The notes beneath the pieces are model-generated. The model worked only from the letters and a program-made list of their open reading frames with translations. It ran no database searches and was not told the origin of the DNA. A stretch of 64,000 nt of DNA from a bacterium HR11 (GTDB lineage: Bacteria > Acidobacteriota > HRBIN11). Within the stretch, counting starts at the first letter, position 1. Each line of letters opens with the position of its first letter. The position numbers were made by a program, and so were the translations under genes. This document shows, one piece after another, positions 1 through 9,458 of the stretch. Location: positions 62,001 to 126,000 of the forward strand of contig BEHN01000004.1 in the NCBI GenBank assembly GCA_002898535.1. The letters run 5' to 3'.

Positions 1-1
1 G

Positions 2-1003
2 ACGTTCTATGGATATTTTCCCCTGGAGACCCCGTCATTGACCTTCGAGCGGGTCGGCATCTACCACTCGGCCGACATCACGTATGAGCAGGAGCACTAC
101 ATTGACGTCCGGACGGTCGTTCAGGACGTCTTCTACTACTTCATGGGTCGCTATGCGGGCGTCGCATGGTACTTCACGCCGGCTCTGGTCGGTCTGGGGA
201 TGGCTCTGCGGCGGCCGCAAGCTCGCTCGATTTGGCTCTTGATAGGATTTGGCCTGATGGTCGCGGCCTTTATCGTGTCCCAGCCTCACAACTACCTCGG
301 CGGGGGTGGGACGATCGCCAATCGGTACTTTCTGTGCGTATATCCCTGGACGTTCTTCATGGTGACGGCGCCGCCGCGGGGTCGGACGCTGGGCCTCACG
401 GCGGCCGTGGCGGCCGTCTTCAGCCTGCCGATCGTCACGGCACCCTTCTTGACGGCCCGGTCCCCGTGGCGGTATGCGACCGGCCCGGTCCATGCGTGGC
501 TTCCCTTGGAGTACACCCAGCTGGAGAATCTACCCTCGAACACGTATCCTCATGGATTCAACGTGCCGTTTCCGGACCCGGGCCGGCCGGACTACTTTGC
601 GTTTTTCCTGAACGATGCCTTCTATCCCCGGGAGGGTCCGGGGTTCTGGGTCCGGGGGGGCCACACGCTCCGGATGGTCCTCAAGCGGCATCAGCCCCTG
701 GCGGGCGTCCGGATTCACCTACAGAACGGACCCGTCCCGGACCACCGGGTCCGGGTCCGATTCGGGTCGGCCTGGTTCCGGCTTCGTCTGCACAGCCGGG
801 AGCATCGGACGATCGAGCTCGCAACCCCGCGGGGCTATCGTGTACGAAACGTCTGGATGTGGCCCGTGGAGATATCGGCCGCGTCCGGCTTCGTCCCGGC
901 TTTTGAAGAGCCTGGCAACCGGGACCGGCGGTACCTGGGCGTATTTGTCGTCATCGAGCCGTGGACGCCGGCGTCGGCCGGGTCTGGGGGAGGGTCGCCA
1001 TGA
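2..1003 (+). CDS. Membrane protein, C-terminal part (5' end outside window)
   Basis: The frame is open from base 2, so the gene begins upstream; the first in-frame start-like codon is a TTG at 38 without a convincing ribosome site. The visible part has hydrophobic segments around positions 165-290 and 390-450 of the window, followed by a roughly 150-residue soluble tail rich in Arg and aromatic residues. This resembles the end of a polytopic glycosyltransferase-like or other envelope membrane protein, but I recognise no family signature. The stop overlaps the mlaE start (ATGA at 1000-1003), so it is probably translationally coupled to the lipid-transport operon. Confidence 0.6.
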   Translation, partial: TFYGYFPLETPSLTFERVGIYHSADITYEQEHYIDVRTVVQDVFYYFMGRYAGVAWYFTPALVGLGMALRRPQARSIWLLIGFGLMVAAFIVSQPHNYLGGGGTIANRYFLCVYPWTFFMVTAPPRGRTLGLTAAVAAVFSLPIVTAPFLTARSPWRYATGPVHAWLPLEYTQLENLPSNTYPHGFNVPFPDPGRPDYFAFFLNDAFYPREGPGFWVRGGHTLRMVLKRHQPLAGVRIHLQNGPVPDHRVRVRFGSAWFRLRLHSREHRTIELATPRGYRVRNVWMWPVEISAASGFVPAFEEPGNRDRRYLGVFVVIEPWTPASAGSGGGSP

Positions 1004-1794
1004 CGGTCGCCGTCTGGGCCGCCGACCGGGTCAAGCGGTGGCTGTACCACGTACAATCCTTTACCCAGTTTGTCCTCCATGTCCTCTGGTGCACGGCCAC
1101 GCCGCCCATCTATGTGAAGGACGGTCTGTACTACATGTACACGCTGGGGATCGGCTCGCTTCCGGTCATCCTGCTGACGGGGCTCTTTACGGGGATGGTC
1201 CTGTCGCTTCAGAGCGGCTACACGCTGGCCCAGTTTGGCGGCAAGTACTACCTGGCCCGCATCGTCTCTCTCTCGATGGTCCGAGAGCTGGGGCCTGTCC
1301 TGACGGCCTTGATGCTGGCCGGGCGGGTCGGGGCCGGAATCGCCTCGGAGTTGGGGGCGATGGCCGTGACCGAGCAGGTCAGCGCCCTGCGGGCGATGGG
1401 GGTCGACCCCGTCCGGAAGCTGGTCGTCCCCCGGTGGCTGGCCCTCCTGGGGATGGCCCCGACGCTGACGATCCTGTCGGCCTGGGTCGGCCTGTGGGGC
1501 GGGGCGATGGTCGCCGACATCAAGTACCAAGTCCGGCCGTCTTACTATTGGGCGACGGCCGCCTGGGTCTTATTCACCGACGACGTCATCCTGGGGTTCC
1601 TGAAGCCCTTTCTCTTTGGGACGCTAATCGCCTGGATCGGCTGTTACCAGGGCCTTACGACGGAGGGCGGCTCCCAGGGCGTCGGTCGCTCGACGACCTC
1701 GACGGTCGTCGTCACGTCCATCGCCATCTTGGTCGCCGACTACTTCTTCAACGAGGTTTTTATCACGATCATCATGATGACGGGTCACTTTTGA
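1000..1794 (+). CDS. mlaE: MlaE-type ABC lipid transporter permease
   Basis: A 264-residue permease of the MlaE/YrbE family, which forms the inner-membrane channel of MCE-dependent phospholipid transport. It shows the family pattern of an N-terminal amphipathic stretch, about five membrane segments and the conserved central region containing REL-GP and AGR-GA-I-SELG motifs (residues about 90-120). The ATG at 1000 overlaps the previous stop, and an in-frame GTG at 961 is less likely. The ATPase gene follows after 10 bp and the MCE protein gene after that. No mlaB or mlaC is present nearby, as is common outside Proteobacteria. Confidence 0.93.
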   Translation: MTVAVWAADRVKRWLYHVQSFTQFVLHVLWCTATPPIYVKDGLYYMYTLGIGSLPVILLTGLFTGMVLSLQSGYTLAQFGGKYYLARIVSLSMVRELGPVLTALMLAGRVGAGIASELGAMAVTEQVSALRAMGVDPVRKLVVPRWLALLGMAPTLTILSAWVGLWGGAMVADIKYQVRPSYYWATAAWVLFTDDVILGFLKPFLFGTLIAWIGCYQGLTTEGGSQGVGRSTTSTVVVTSIAILVADYFFNEVFITIIMMTGHF

Positions 1795-1804
1795 GGATTG
1801 TGGG

Positions 1805-2713
1805 ATGCGGTGGCCGGGGACGTGGCTGTCGAATCATGCCCGGGAGATTCACGAGCGGTTCCGACATTGTTATGAGGCGGCCGAATGTCCGGCCCTGCGG
1901 TTTGACGGGGTCGACTTTTGGGTCGACCCCGGGGAGCCGATCTTACAGGACATCTCGTTTGAAGTCTGGCCTCGGAAGACACTGATCATCCTGGGGGCCA
2001 GTGGCGCCGGCAAGAGCACGATCCTCCGCCTGGCGCTGGGTCTAATCCGGCCGACCCGGGGGTCGGTATGGGTCGGCGACTTTGAGGTCTCTCGGATGAG
2101 GGAGCGGGACCTGATCGAGCTCCGGCGGCACGTCGGCTTAGTATTTCAGGAAGGCGCTCTCTTTGACTCCCTGACCCTGGAGGAAAACGTCCTATTTCCC
2201 CTGGTCGAGCGGCTTCGGCTTCCCTTCCGGCAGGCCCGGGAGAAGGCCCGGGAGGTCCTCCAGTGGGTCGGCCTGCAGGGGCATGAGCACAAGCTCCCGG
2301 CCGAGCTGAGCGGGGGGATGCGTCGTCGGGCGGGGATCGCCCGGGCCCTGGTGACCGAGCCGTCCATCATGCTGTACGACGAGCCGACGGCCGGCCTGGA
2401 CCCCATCACGGCCCGGACGATCATCGACCTCATCGTCAAGCTTCGGGACGCCCGGGGCGTGACGTCGGTGGTCGTCACCCATCAGATGGACGATGCCTTT
2501 CGCATCGCCGGGACCCAGTGGGTCCGCTCGGACGGAGAGTGGGTCCTGGTCGAGCGGACGCCGGACGAGACGGCCGGAGACGTGCAGTTTATGCTGTTAT
2601 ATGCGGGGCGCATGGTATTTTATGGGAGCGCCCCGGACATGCGGGCCAGTCCTCATCCTTACGTCCAGGCCTTCCTGGGTGCCCGAGTCATGGAGGAGGC
2701 GATGAGGCCGTAG
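1805..2713 (+). CDS. mlaF: MlaF-type ABC transporter ATP-binding protein
   Basis: A 302-residue ABC ATPase that should energise the MlaE permease. Visible motifs are Walker A GASGAGKST (about residues 69-77), Q-loop VFQEGALFDSLT, signature LSGGMRRR, Walker B IMLYDEPTAGLDP and an H-loop VVTHQMDD. The sequence is somewhat longer than Escherichia coli MlaF because of about 35 extra N-terminal residues; a later start is possible, although 1805 lies 10 bp after mlaE. It also has a C-terminal extension after the H-loop that includes YAGRMVFYGSAPDM, typical of the family. Confidence 0.93.
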   Translation: MRWPGTWLSNHAREIHERFRHCYEAAECPALRFDGVDFWVDPGEPILQDISFEVWPRKTLIILGASGAGKSTILRLALGLIRPTRGSVWVGDFEVSRMRERDLIELRRHVGLVFQEGALFDSLTLEENVLFPLVERLRLPFRQAREKAREVLQWVGLQGHEHKLPAELSGGMRRRAGIARALVTEPSIMLYDEPTAGLDPITARTIIDLIVKLRDARGVTSVVVTHQMDDAFRIAGTQWVRSDGEWVLVERTPDETAGDVQFMLLYAGRMVFYGSAPDMRASPHPYVQAFLGARVMEEAMRP

Positions 2714-2842
2714 GGCAGTAAGGCGATGGGAGGCCGAGCGAAGCAATTCATTTAGATGGCCCTGCGCACGGCAATGTTCCCAAACTCGAGTGCCTTATCG
2801 CCTCATGGCCCGACTGCCTTATGGCCCATTTCGAGGTGCGAC

Positions 2843-3877
2843 ATGCAGGTCCGCCGACATCTGGGATGGCGGGACGTCCTGGTCGGCCTGAGTATCGCCG
2901 TGGCGATGTTGCTCCTGATGGTCGGGATCATCGCCGTCGGGGGCCAGAGCGGGGGATTCTGGGCGCCGAAGGCGACATACTACACGGACCTCCCGGAGGC
3001 GTCGGGCCTCTACGTCGGCTCCATCGTCATGATCGACGGCGTCGAGGTCGGCTCCGTCCGACGGATCGACTTCAACCCCGAGGGCCCGGGCATCCGGGTC
3101 TACTACTGGATCAACGCCCGGTATCAGGACCGTATCCGGCAGGACAGCGTCGTCAGCGTGCGGAGCCTGGGCCTCCTGGGCGACCGCTACCTGTACATTC
3201 AGTCGGGCCACCCGAGTCAGCCGGGCCTCCCGCCCGGCAGTGCTATCCGGGCCGTCGCCGCGGCCGACTATGGGGAGCTGGCGGCTCAGGTCTCCGAACG
3301 CTTGGCCGACCTGAAAGTCACCCTGGACCGGGTCAATCGGGTGATGGACCAGATCACCCGGGCCGAGGGCGTCATCGGCGCTCTGATCAACGACCCGACC
3401 CTCAAGCAGGACGTGAAGACGACCGTCCACGCTCTGGCCGAAGGGAAGGGTTCCCTGGGCAAACTCATTCAGGACGACCGGCTGTATCGGGAGCTCGTCC
3501 AGCTCACGGAACGTCTCCGGTCTCGGGACAGCATCGCCGGCCTGCTCCTTCAGGACTCAGAACAGGCCCGGCAGATGGCCGAGACCCTGGACCGACTCCA
3601 CCGCATCGTGACCGGCTTAGAGCAGGGCCAGGGTTCGGCCGGCAAACTCCTGACCGACGAGAAGCTCTATGGGGAGCTCACCCAGGCCATCCATCAAATG
3701 AACCAACTGCTGGACCCCCGGCAGAATCCCGACGGGACCCTCCAGCAGATCCTGCGAGACCCCTCCCTCTATCGGGACCTTCAGCAGACGGTCCGGGACG
3801 TCCGCCAGCTGATCGCCGACATCCGAAAGGACCCCAAGAAGTACCTGGCCGTGAAGATCGCCCTGATCGCTTTTTGA
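2843..3877 (+). CDS. mlaD: MlaD-type MCE domain substrate-binding protein
   Basis: A 344-residue MCE protein anchored by one N-terminal membrane helix (about residues 14-35). The MCE domain follows (about 45-130), with the characteristic ASGLYVGSIVMIDGVEVG stretch and a LLGDRYLYI strand. The C-terminal 200 residues are helical with repeated blocks (ALINDP, GKLIQDDRLY, AGKLLTDEKLYGEL), a pattern seen in MCE proteins that form a periplasmic tunnel. I chose ATG 2843, preceded by GAGGTG, over the longer frame from 2756, whose first 29 codons lie in low-complexity spacer. It completes the mlaE-mlaF-mlaD operon. Confidence 0.9.
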   Translation: MQVRRHLGWRDVLVGLSIAVAMLLLMVGIIAVGGQSGGFWAPKATYYTDLPEASGLYVGSIVMIDGVEVGSVRRIDFNPEGPGIRVYYWINARYQDRIRQDSVVSVRSLGLLGDRYLYIQSGHPSQPGLPPGSAIRAVAAADYGELAAQVSERLADLKVTLDRVNRVMDQITRAEGVIGALINDPTLKQDVKTTVHALAEGKGSLGKLIQDDRLYRELVQLTERLRSRDSIAGLLLQDSEQARQMAETLDRLHRIVTGLEQGQGSAGKLLTDEKLYGELTQAIHQMNQLLDPRQNPDGTLQQILRDPSLYRDLQQTVRDVRQLIADIRKDPKKYLAVKIALIAF

Positions 3878-3916
3878 TTCGTGACGGCGGGACGACGGGA
3901 CGGGGTCTGAGGAAGG

Positions 3917-3970
3917 AAGGGCCAAGGGCTAAAGGCGTAGGGCATCCTTTGCGTTTCGCCCTTGGCCCTT
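3917..3970. terminator. Bidirectional hairpin between convergent mlaD and KaiC-partner genes
   Basis: Perfect 13-bp arms AAGGGCCAAGGGC (3917-3929) and GCCCTTGGCCCTT (3958-3970) enclose a 28-base loop, exactly between two convergent genes. There is no T-run, so intrinsic termination is inferred from position and stem strength. Confidence 0.55.
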
Positions 3971-4018
3971 GGCCGGGGGCCTTCGGTCTCCCCGGGGGCC
4001 CACGGCGGGACTCCCACC

Positions 4019-4396
4019 TTATCGGTCCGGGCCGGCCTTAATCTCCCGGTAGGCCCACTGGGCCAGGGCTCCGGCGATATGGGACCGAAGCGTTCGGGTT
4101 CGCTCCAGCCCCTGACCCAGTTTGGCCTTCACCTCTTCGGGGTCGGCCCGACGGATGTTGCGGACCGTCGCCCGCGTCAACCCCAGGAAAGCGGCGATCT
4201 CCTCTTCCGTCTTGGCCGCCTCGTGCGTCAGGACGACGACGTAGGCGGCCTCCATGAGGCTCGGGAGCCACGTCAGGTGGCGGTACTCGACGAGCTTGCG
4301 GGGGCCGCCGAGGAGCTCGACGGCCTTCAAGAACACCCGTAGAGCCATCGCATCGACGTCGGTCGTCGGAATCACTTCCGGACTCAGGACCGGCAT
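4019..4396 (-). CDS. Small regulatory partner of KaiC-like ATPase (near-KaiC domain family)
   Basis: A 125-residue soluble protein. The central part contains a helix-turn-helix-like stretch (EEEIAAFLGLTRATVRNIRR, about residues 63-82). It resembles a family of about 120 residues that is regularly encoded beside KaiC-like RecA ATPases in archaea and thermophilic bacteria and is thought to be regulatory. The KaiC-like gene lies immediately upstream on the same strand (49 bp gap). Both genes have the same ribosome-site/start block, GGAGGTCGGCCATG. Family assignment rests on context plus length and HTH-like pattern. Confidence 0.7.
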   Translation of the reverse strand: MPVLSPEVIPTTDVDAMALRVFLKAVELLGGPRKLVEYRHLTWLPSLMEAAYVVVLTHEAAKTEEEIAAFLGLTRATVRNIRRADPEEVKAKLGQGLERTRTLRSHIAGALAQWAYREIKAGPDR

Positions 4397-4444
4397 GGCC
4401 GACCTCCTTTCGCCGAATCTCGAAGCCTTTCGGGGCCTGCCGAC

Positions 4445-5419
4445 TCATTCCTCGTCCGGACCGGCGGTCCCCAGGCCCGCCCCGGCCCGACGCCGCCGGG
4501 CCATCTCCTGGAGCGACTCTCGGACGACGACGAGGCCGCCCTCTGTGATCTCCATCCGATGGGTCGCCGTGTCGTGACCGCACATGCGACAGCCGTCGAT
4601 CCGGATGAGCCGGACGACCTCGCCCAGGGGGACGCCGTAGAGCCGCTCGTCATACGCCGACAGGACCGTCTTCTTGGCCAGGACGATGGACCCGTCGACG
4701 ATATGGGAGACGGCGTATCCGCCGGCCGCCTCCGCCGACAGCTCCTCGTGACCGCTTCGCTTCTGGGACACGAAGAGGGCCGTCTGGTACCACTTCTTCA
4801 TGAAGTTATACAGCCGCCGAACGATCGTCCGGGCGAGCATCTCCTTGGCTTCGTAAAGGCCCGTGACCGAGTCGATGACCGTGTTTTTGGCCTTGTATGT
4901 CTTGATGGCGTAGGCCAGGGTATTCAGGAGCGTCGGCAGGTCGTCCCGCAAGGCGGCATGACTGGCGGCGTCGACGATGACGATGCGGTCCTCGACGTCC
5001 TCATACCGGATCCCCATGGCCTTGGCCCGCTCCCGCAGAGAGGCCGCCAGGAAGGGCGCAGGTGCCTCGACGGTCACGAAGACCGTCGGATTCCCTATCG
5101 CCGCTTGCTGGAGGGCAAACTGCTCGGCCATCAGGCTCTTACCCGTGTCGGAGACCCCCGTCAGATGAATGACGGCGTACCGAGGAAATCCCTTCAGAGA
5201 CACTCGCCGCGGACGGCCCCGCTCGTCCAGGACCGTCATGAAGAACAGGTCGTCCAACCCCGGGACGCCCGTCGGCGTCCCCTCCAGCTTGGGCGCCCGC
5301 CGACTGACTTCCCGGAGGACCTCGACGGACTCCCGCAGGGGCTCTCGGGCCGTCTCTTTCTCCTCGGCCGAGAATTCAGCACTGTCGTCGGCTTCCCAAG
5401 GCGAGGGCGGACGCACCAT
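4445..5419 (-). CDS. KaiC-like RecA-superfamily ATPase
   Basis: A 324-residue single-domain KaiC/RecA-like ATPase. The Walker A motif GVSDTGKS is at about residues 88-95, Walker B is in the NTVIDSVTGL stretch, and a KaiC-like GVPGLDDLFF segment precedes the P-loop. The C-terminal region carries a C-x2-C...H pattern (CRMCGHDTATH) that may bind metal. The first 45 residues are acidic and probably flexible. ATG 5419 has a strong AGGAGG upstream; the longer frame to 5443 does not. It is not the double-domain clock KaiC; its role is probably signal sensing with the small neighbour. Confidence 0.82.
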   Translation of the reverse strand: MVRPPSPWEADDSAEFSAEEKETAREPLRESVEVLREVSRRAPKLEGTPTGVPGLDDLFFMTVLDERGRPRRVSLKGFPRYAVIHLTGVSDTGKSLMAEQFALQQAAIGNPTVFVTVEAPAPFLAASLRERAKAMGIRYEDVEDRIVIVDAASHAALRDDLPTLLNTLAYAIKTYKAKNTVIDSVTGLYEAKEMLARTIVRRLYNFMKKWYQTALFVSQKRSGHEELSAEAAGGYAVSHIVDGSIVLAKKTVLSAYDERLYGVPLGEVVRLIRIDGCRMCGHDTATHRMEITEGGLVVVRESLQEMARRRRAGAGLGTAGPDEE

Positions 5420-5523
5420 GGCCGACCTCCTCTTGGGACCCAAAGGGTGACGACGGCAAGCCCGTTTCGGGAAGGGGCCCGCCCCGTCCTCGATCTCGGG
5501 ACCAGGCCCTCCAGACCGAAGCG

Positions 5524-6039
5524 TCAGTGCGGCCCCTCGGGGGGAGCGGTCGACTTCTCCCGGAGGCTTTGGATCTCTTTCTCCAAGGCTTGGATGCGGG
5601 CCTCAACTTCTCGTTTCCGCTGGACCAGAGTCCCAAAGTCGGTCGCCCGGTACAGGGCCATCGAGGGGTTGATTTGAGTCTCGAGGGCCGCCAGCTCAGC
5701 CCGGAGCTTCTGAATCTCGGCCCGCTTCTTTTCGATTTCCTTCTCGACGTCCGGCGGTGCGGCAGGTTTTTCGGCCGGCCGTTCGGACGGCGGCGTCGGG
5801 GCCGCCTCGGCCGGGCCGGCCGGGGCTGAAGGCATCCCTACCGTCGAGATGAGAGCCTTTTCCCGGACCCGCTCCAGGTCCTGCGCCGTATATGAACGGA
5901 CCTTCGCCGTCTGATACTGCTTCTGACGTTCCTTTTCCCGCCGGGCCGCCTCGGCCAGGCTTTGGGCCGAGCCGACCGCCGGGCCGATAAGCGTAAGGGC
6001 CAAGCCCAGGACGACCCACCGGACAGGCGTAACCCTCAT
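5524..6039 (-). CDS. Exported coiled-coil protein
   Basis: A 171-residue protein with a signal peptide (residues 1-25, cleavage likely after VGSAQS), an Ala/Pro-rich linker (about 70-98) and a C-terminal heptad-rich coiled coil (about 99-163) with strong Glu/Lys/Arg periodicity. It is probably a periplasmic structural or adaptor protein; no family recognised. It follows uvrA on the same strand after 80 bp, but no functional link is apparent. Confidence 0.75.
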   Translation of the reverse strand: MRVTPVRWVVLGLALTLIGPAVGSAQSLAEAARREKERQKQYQTAKVRSYTAQDLERVREKALISTVGMPSAPAGPAEAAPTPPSERPAEKPAAPPDVEKEIEKKRAEIQKLRAELAALETQINPSMALYRATDFGTLVQRKREVEARIQALEKEIQSLREKSTAPPEGPH

Positions 6040-6119
6040 GGCGACCTCCTTGCAGAGCTAAATCCCGATTCGACCCCGCTTCCATATTAAATTTTAATCC
6101 TCCAGAGGCAAAGAAGCAC

Positions 6120-9017
6120 TTAGCGGACGATGGTCTGTAGAAAGCGAAGGGTATGAGACCCGCCGGGGTCTCGGGCCAGGAGGTCAGGCAGGGGACCCTC
6201 GGCGACGATGCGACCGCCCTCGCGGCCGCCCTCCGGACCGAGGTCGATGACGTAGTCGGCGTTCAGGATGACCTCCGGGTGGTGCTCGACGACGACGACC
6301 GTATGGCCGAGTTCCAGAAGATATTCGATCGTATCCAGCAGGGGCGGCAGGTCCTCGCCGTGGAGGCCGATGGTCGGCTCGTCCAGGAGGAAGACCGTCG
6401 CCGCATCGGCGGTCCGGCGGCCTGTCTGCTGGGCCAGCATGCGGGCCAGTTTCAGCCGCTGGGCCTCTCCCCCCGAGAGGGTCGCCAGGTCCTGGCCCAG
6501 GCGGAGGTAGCCGAGGCCGATGCGGTTCAGGGTCGCACAGGTATGGACGGGTCGCCGGAGGCCCGGGACGTCTCGGAAAGCCTCCAGGGCTTCGACGGCC
6601 GTCCATTCCAGGATGTCGGCGATGTGAACGCCGTTCCAGCGGACTTCTAAGGCCTCGGACCGGAGGCGGGTCCCACGGCAGGTCTCACAGGTAAGCCAGA
6701 GGTCCGATAAAAAGAGGAGTTCGACCTTGCGGCGGCCGAATCCTCGGCAGGTCGGGCATCGACCGCGGGGGCTATTCCAGGAAAAATCGCCAGCCGTCAG
6801 GCCTCGGGCCCGGGCTTCGGGCAGACGGGCCCACCACTGGCGGAGTTCGGTCAGGCCGCCCATGTAGCTGAGGACGTTCGCCCGTGGATTCCGGCTCGGC
6901 GGGTTCGGGTCGACCAGGACGACGTGGTGGATGGCATCGGAGACGGAGACGGCGCCCCATGTCCGGAGGTCCCGGGGGAGGGGTTTCCCCAGGTATCGGC
7001 GGAGGGCCGGGTACAGGACGTCCTGAAGGAGGGAGCTCTTGCCCGAGCCGGACACGCCGGTGATGACCGTCAGGCACCGGGTCGGGACCCGGACGCGGAT
7101 GTGGGCCAAGTTGTGGGCGTGGGCGTCTTCGACGACGATCCAGCCCTGAGGCGTCCGGTAGGGTCGGCTGCGGGTCAGGCGGAAGCGGTACCGGCGGAGG
7201 AAGCGGGCCGTCGCCGTCGAAACGCTCGGGTCCAGGAGGCCCGAGGGCGGGCCTTCGTAGACGAGACGGCCCCCCTGATGGCCGGCGCCAGGCCCAAGCT
7301 CGAGGACGTGATCGGCCGCCAGGATGATATCGGGGTCATGCTCGACGGCGACGACGGTGTTTCCCTGGTCCCGCAGGTGGCGCATGATCTCGATGAGCCG
7401 CTGGGTGTCCCTCGGATGGAGGCCCGCCGAGGGTTCGTCCAGGATGAAGAGAGTATCCGACAGGGCCGTCCCCAAGGCGATGGCCATCTGGATGCGTTGG
7501 GCCTCGCCGCCGCTCAGCGTGCCGGCCTGGCGGTCCAGGGTCAGGTAGCCGAGGCCGACCTGGACGAGGTAGCTCAGGCGACGTTCGAGTTCCTCGTAGA
7601 CCCGGCTCAGGGCCTGCCGTTCGGCGGGGCTCATCTCCAGGCTTTTCAACCAGGCCAGGACGTCTCCGACGGGCCATCGGACGACGTCGGTGATGGCTAC
7701 TTCGCCGATGCGGGCCCACCGGGCCTCCGGTCGCAGGCGGCTTCCCTCGCAGGCGGCGCAGGGCCGGTACGTGCGGTAGCGGGCGATGAAGATGCGGACG
7801 CCCCGTTTGTAACGTTTTTCCTGAAGCTTCTCAAAAAAGCCCCGGATGCCGAAGAAACGGTCGGTCCCCTCCATGATGGCCTGCCGGACGGACTCGGGGA
7901 GGTCCTTCCAGGGTGTGTCCAGGTCCCAGCTGTAGCGTTCGGCCGCCCGGAAGAGGTAGCGGTAAAGAAATCGCAGGCCCGGCGTGTTCCAGGGCTGGAT
8001 CGGATGGGCCTTCAGGGGTCGGTCCGGGTCCGGGATGATCTTCGTCCAGTCGAGGTCGGCGACGTCCCCGAAGCCCTGGCAAGCCGGACAGGCGCCCTCG
8101 GGCCGGTTGAACGAGAAGAGGCCGGGCTCCAGGGGCGGGAACGTCCGGCCGCAGTAGGCGCACTCGAGCCGTTGGGAGAAAACGTGAAGTTCACCATCGG
8201 GCGTGATGATCCCCATGCGGCCCCGACCCTTGCCGAAGGCCAGGTCCAGGAGGTCGATCCACTCGTCCCGCCGTTCGGGTTGAGGCCGTCGGCGGCCGAG
8301 CCAGAGCCACTGGACGGCTTGGGCCGTCCACTGCTCCGGCGTCATCTGGTCGAGGGCGACCCGCTCGCCCTGCCACCAAACGTCCAGGAAGCCCTCCCGA
8401 CGGAGCTGGCGGATTTGCTGGACGGGCTGGTCCCGGTCGACGTCCACGGGGGCGAGGACGGCGACGCCGGGACTGTCCGGCATCCGGAGGAGCCGCTGCC
8501 AGACGGACTGGGGCGTATCGACCGTGACCGGCCGCCCGCAGTCGGGGCACACGTAGTGGGCCAGCCGGGCGAACAGGACCCGCAGGTAGTCGTAGACCTC
8601 CGTGACGGTCCCGACGGTCGACCGGGGATTCCGGGCGTAGGCGTGCTGGCGGATGGCGATGGCCGGCAGGATCCCCCGGACCTCGTCGACGTCCGGCTTC
8701 TGAAGCCGCTGGAGGAACTGACGGGCGTAAGTCGACATCGACTCGACGTACCGCCGCTGGCCCTCGGCAAAGAGCGTGTCCACGACCAGGGACGACTTGC
8801 CGGAGCCGCTCACGCCGGTCACGACCGTCAGGGACCCAAGGGGGATGCGGACGTGCAGGTTCTGGAGGTTGTGCGTCCGGACGCCGATCAGCTCGATGGG
8901 CGGACGGACGACAGCCGGCCGCTCCGGGGCGACCCAGGCCGGGACGACTTCCGAAAGAGCGACCCCATCCGGGTCGCCAGGCGTCGTCGGAAGATCCTTC
9001 GGCTTCGTCGGTTCCAT
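6120..9017 (-). CDS. uvrA: Excinuclease ABC subunit A (UvrA)
   Basis: A 965-residue UvrA, the damage-recognition ATPase of nucleotide excision repair. Both ABC modules are intact: Walker A GVSGSGKSS twice, signatures LSGGEAQRI and LSGGEAQRL, and Walker B FILDEPSAGLHP and FLLDEPTIGLHG. Zinc modules are visible: the UvrB-binding region with CPDCGRP, an insertion-region CAYC...CPAC pair, CAACEGSR, and the C-terminal CPTC...CETC finger. The first 40 residues are a Pro-rich extension. Linkers are slightly divergent from Escherichia coli UvrA (for example VVAVEHDPDII), so a UvrA paralogue class cannot be excluded. No uvrB is in the window. Confidence 0.93.
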   Translation of the reverse strand: MEPTKPKDLPTTPGDPDGVALSEVVPAWVAPERPAVVRPPIELIGVRTHNLQNLHVRIPLGSLTVVTGVSGSGKSSLVVDTLFAEGQRRYVESMSTYARQFLQRLQKPDVDEVRGILPAIAIRQHAYARNPRSTVGTVTEVYDYLRVLFARLAHYVCPDCGRPVTVDTPQSVWQRLLRMPDSPGVAVLAPVDVDRDQPVQQIRQLRREGFLDVWWQGERVALDQMTPEQWTAQAVQWLWLGRRRPQPERRDEWIDLLDLAFGKGRGRMGIITPDGELHVFSQRLECAYCGRTFPPLEPGLFSFNRPEGACPACQGFGDVADLDWTKIIPDPDRPLKAHPIQPWNTPGLRFLYRYLFRAAERYSWDLDTPWKDLPESVRQAIMEGTDRFFGIRGFFEKLQEKRYKRGVRIFIARYRTYRPCAACEGSRLRPEARWARIGEVAITDVVRWPVGDVLAWLKSLEMSPAERQALSRVYEELERRLSYLVQVGLGYLTLDRQAGTLSGGEAQRIQMAIALGTALSDTLFILDEPSAGLHPRDTQRLIEIMRHLRDQGNTVVAVEHDPDIILAADHVLELGPGAGHQGGRLVYEGPPSGLLDPSVSTATARFLRRYRFRLTRSRPYRTPQGWIVVEDAHAHNLAHIRVRVPTRCLTVITGVSGSGKSSLLQDVLYPALRRYLGKPLPRDLRTWGAVSVSDAIHHVVLVDPNPPSRNPRANVLSYMGGLTELRQWWARLPEARARGLTAGDFSWNSPRGRCPTCRGFGRRKVELLFLSDLWLTCETCRGTRLRSEALEVRWNGVHIADILEWTAVEALEAFRDVPGLRRPVHTCATLNRIGLGYLRLGQDLATLSGGEAQRLKLARMLAQQTGRRTADAATVFLLDEPTIGLHGEDLPPLLDTIEYLLELGHTVVVVEHHPEVILNADYVIDLGPEGGREGGRIVAEGPLPDLLARDPGGSHTLRFLQTIVR

Positions 9018-9458
9018 CGTCGAGTCCTGCCCCTGTCACAGTCTCGTCCTTAAGTATAATGTCAATGTCAGGTGCTGGGTGTTGGATATAAAAGACCACG
9101 GACCAGAGACCCATAGACCCATCAAGGTAGCTTGGTTCGCCTTTATTAGCATGGCCCTTCAGTTCGTGAGAGGGGCGTCGGGACGACCTTTTCCATCGCC
9201 TGGAGAGCATGATTTTCAAACATCCGGCCGATGGACCCCTTGGCTTATGGCTCATAGCTCGTGGGTCATGGCCCCTATTAGCTCATAGCTCATGGCTGAT
9301 AGCTCATGGGACCATGAGCCATGAGCTATGACCCATGAGCTGATATGAGCTATGAGCCATGAGCCGCGAGCGCATCTCACCGGGACCTCGTACCTACCCC
9401 CTTTGAACCGTCCTGGGGAAGGGGGTATGCTAAGGGGGAACACGCCGTGAGGGGTCTT
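9018..9458. repeat. Intergenic spacer with hairpin-forming word repeats and a partial MITE end
   Basis: The 441-bp divergent spacer between uvrA and the outer-membrane gene holds no credible gene. At 9147-9225 there is a decayed left end of the 263-bp repeat family (TTCGTGAGAGGGGCGTCGG..., then ATTTTCAAACATCCGGCCGATGG). At 9240-9370 a low-complexity block repeats the words AGCTCATGG/ATGAGCCATGAGC in both orientations and can fold into long imperfect hairpins. A shorter GACCACGGACCAGAGACC block is at 9097-9118. Confidence 0.7.

Noticed and set aside
6924-9053. A 709-codon frame opposite uvrA
   Set aside because: It is the antisense shadow of a conserved gene in GC-rich DNA; it has no start signal and no family features.
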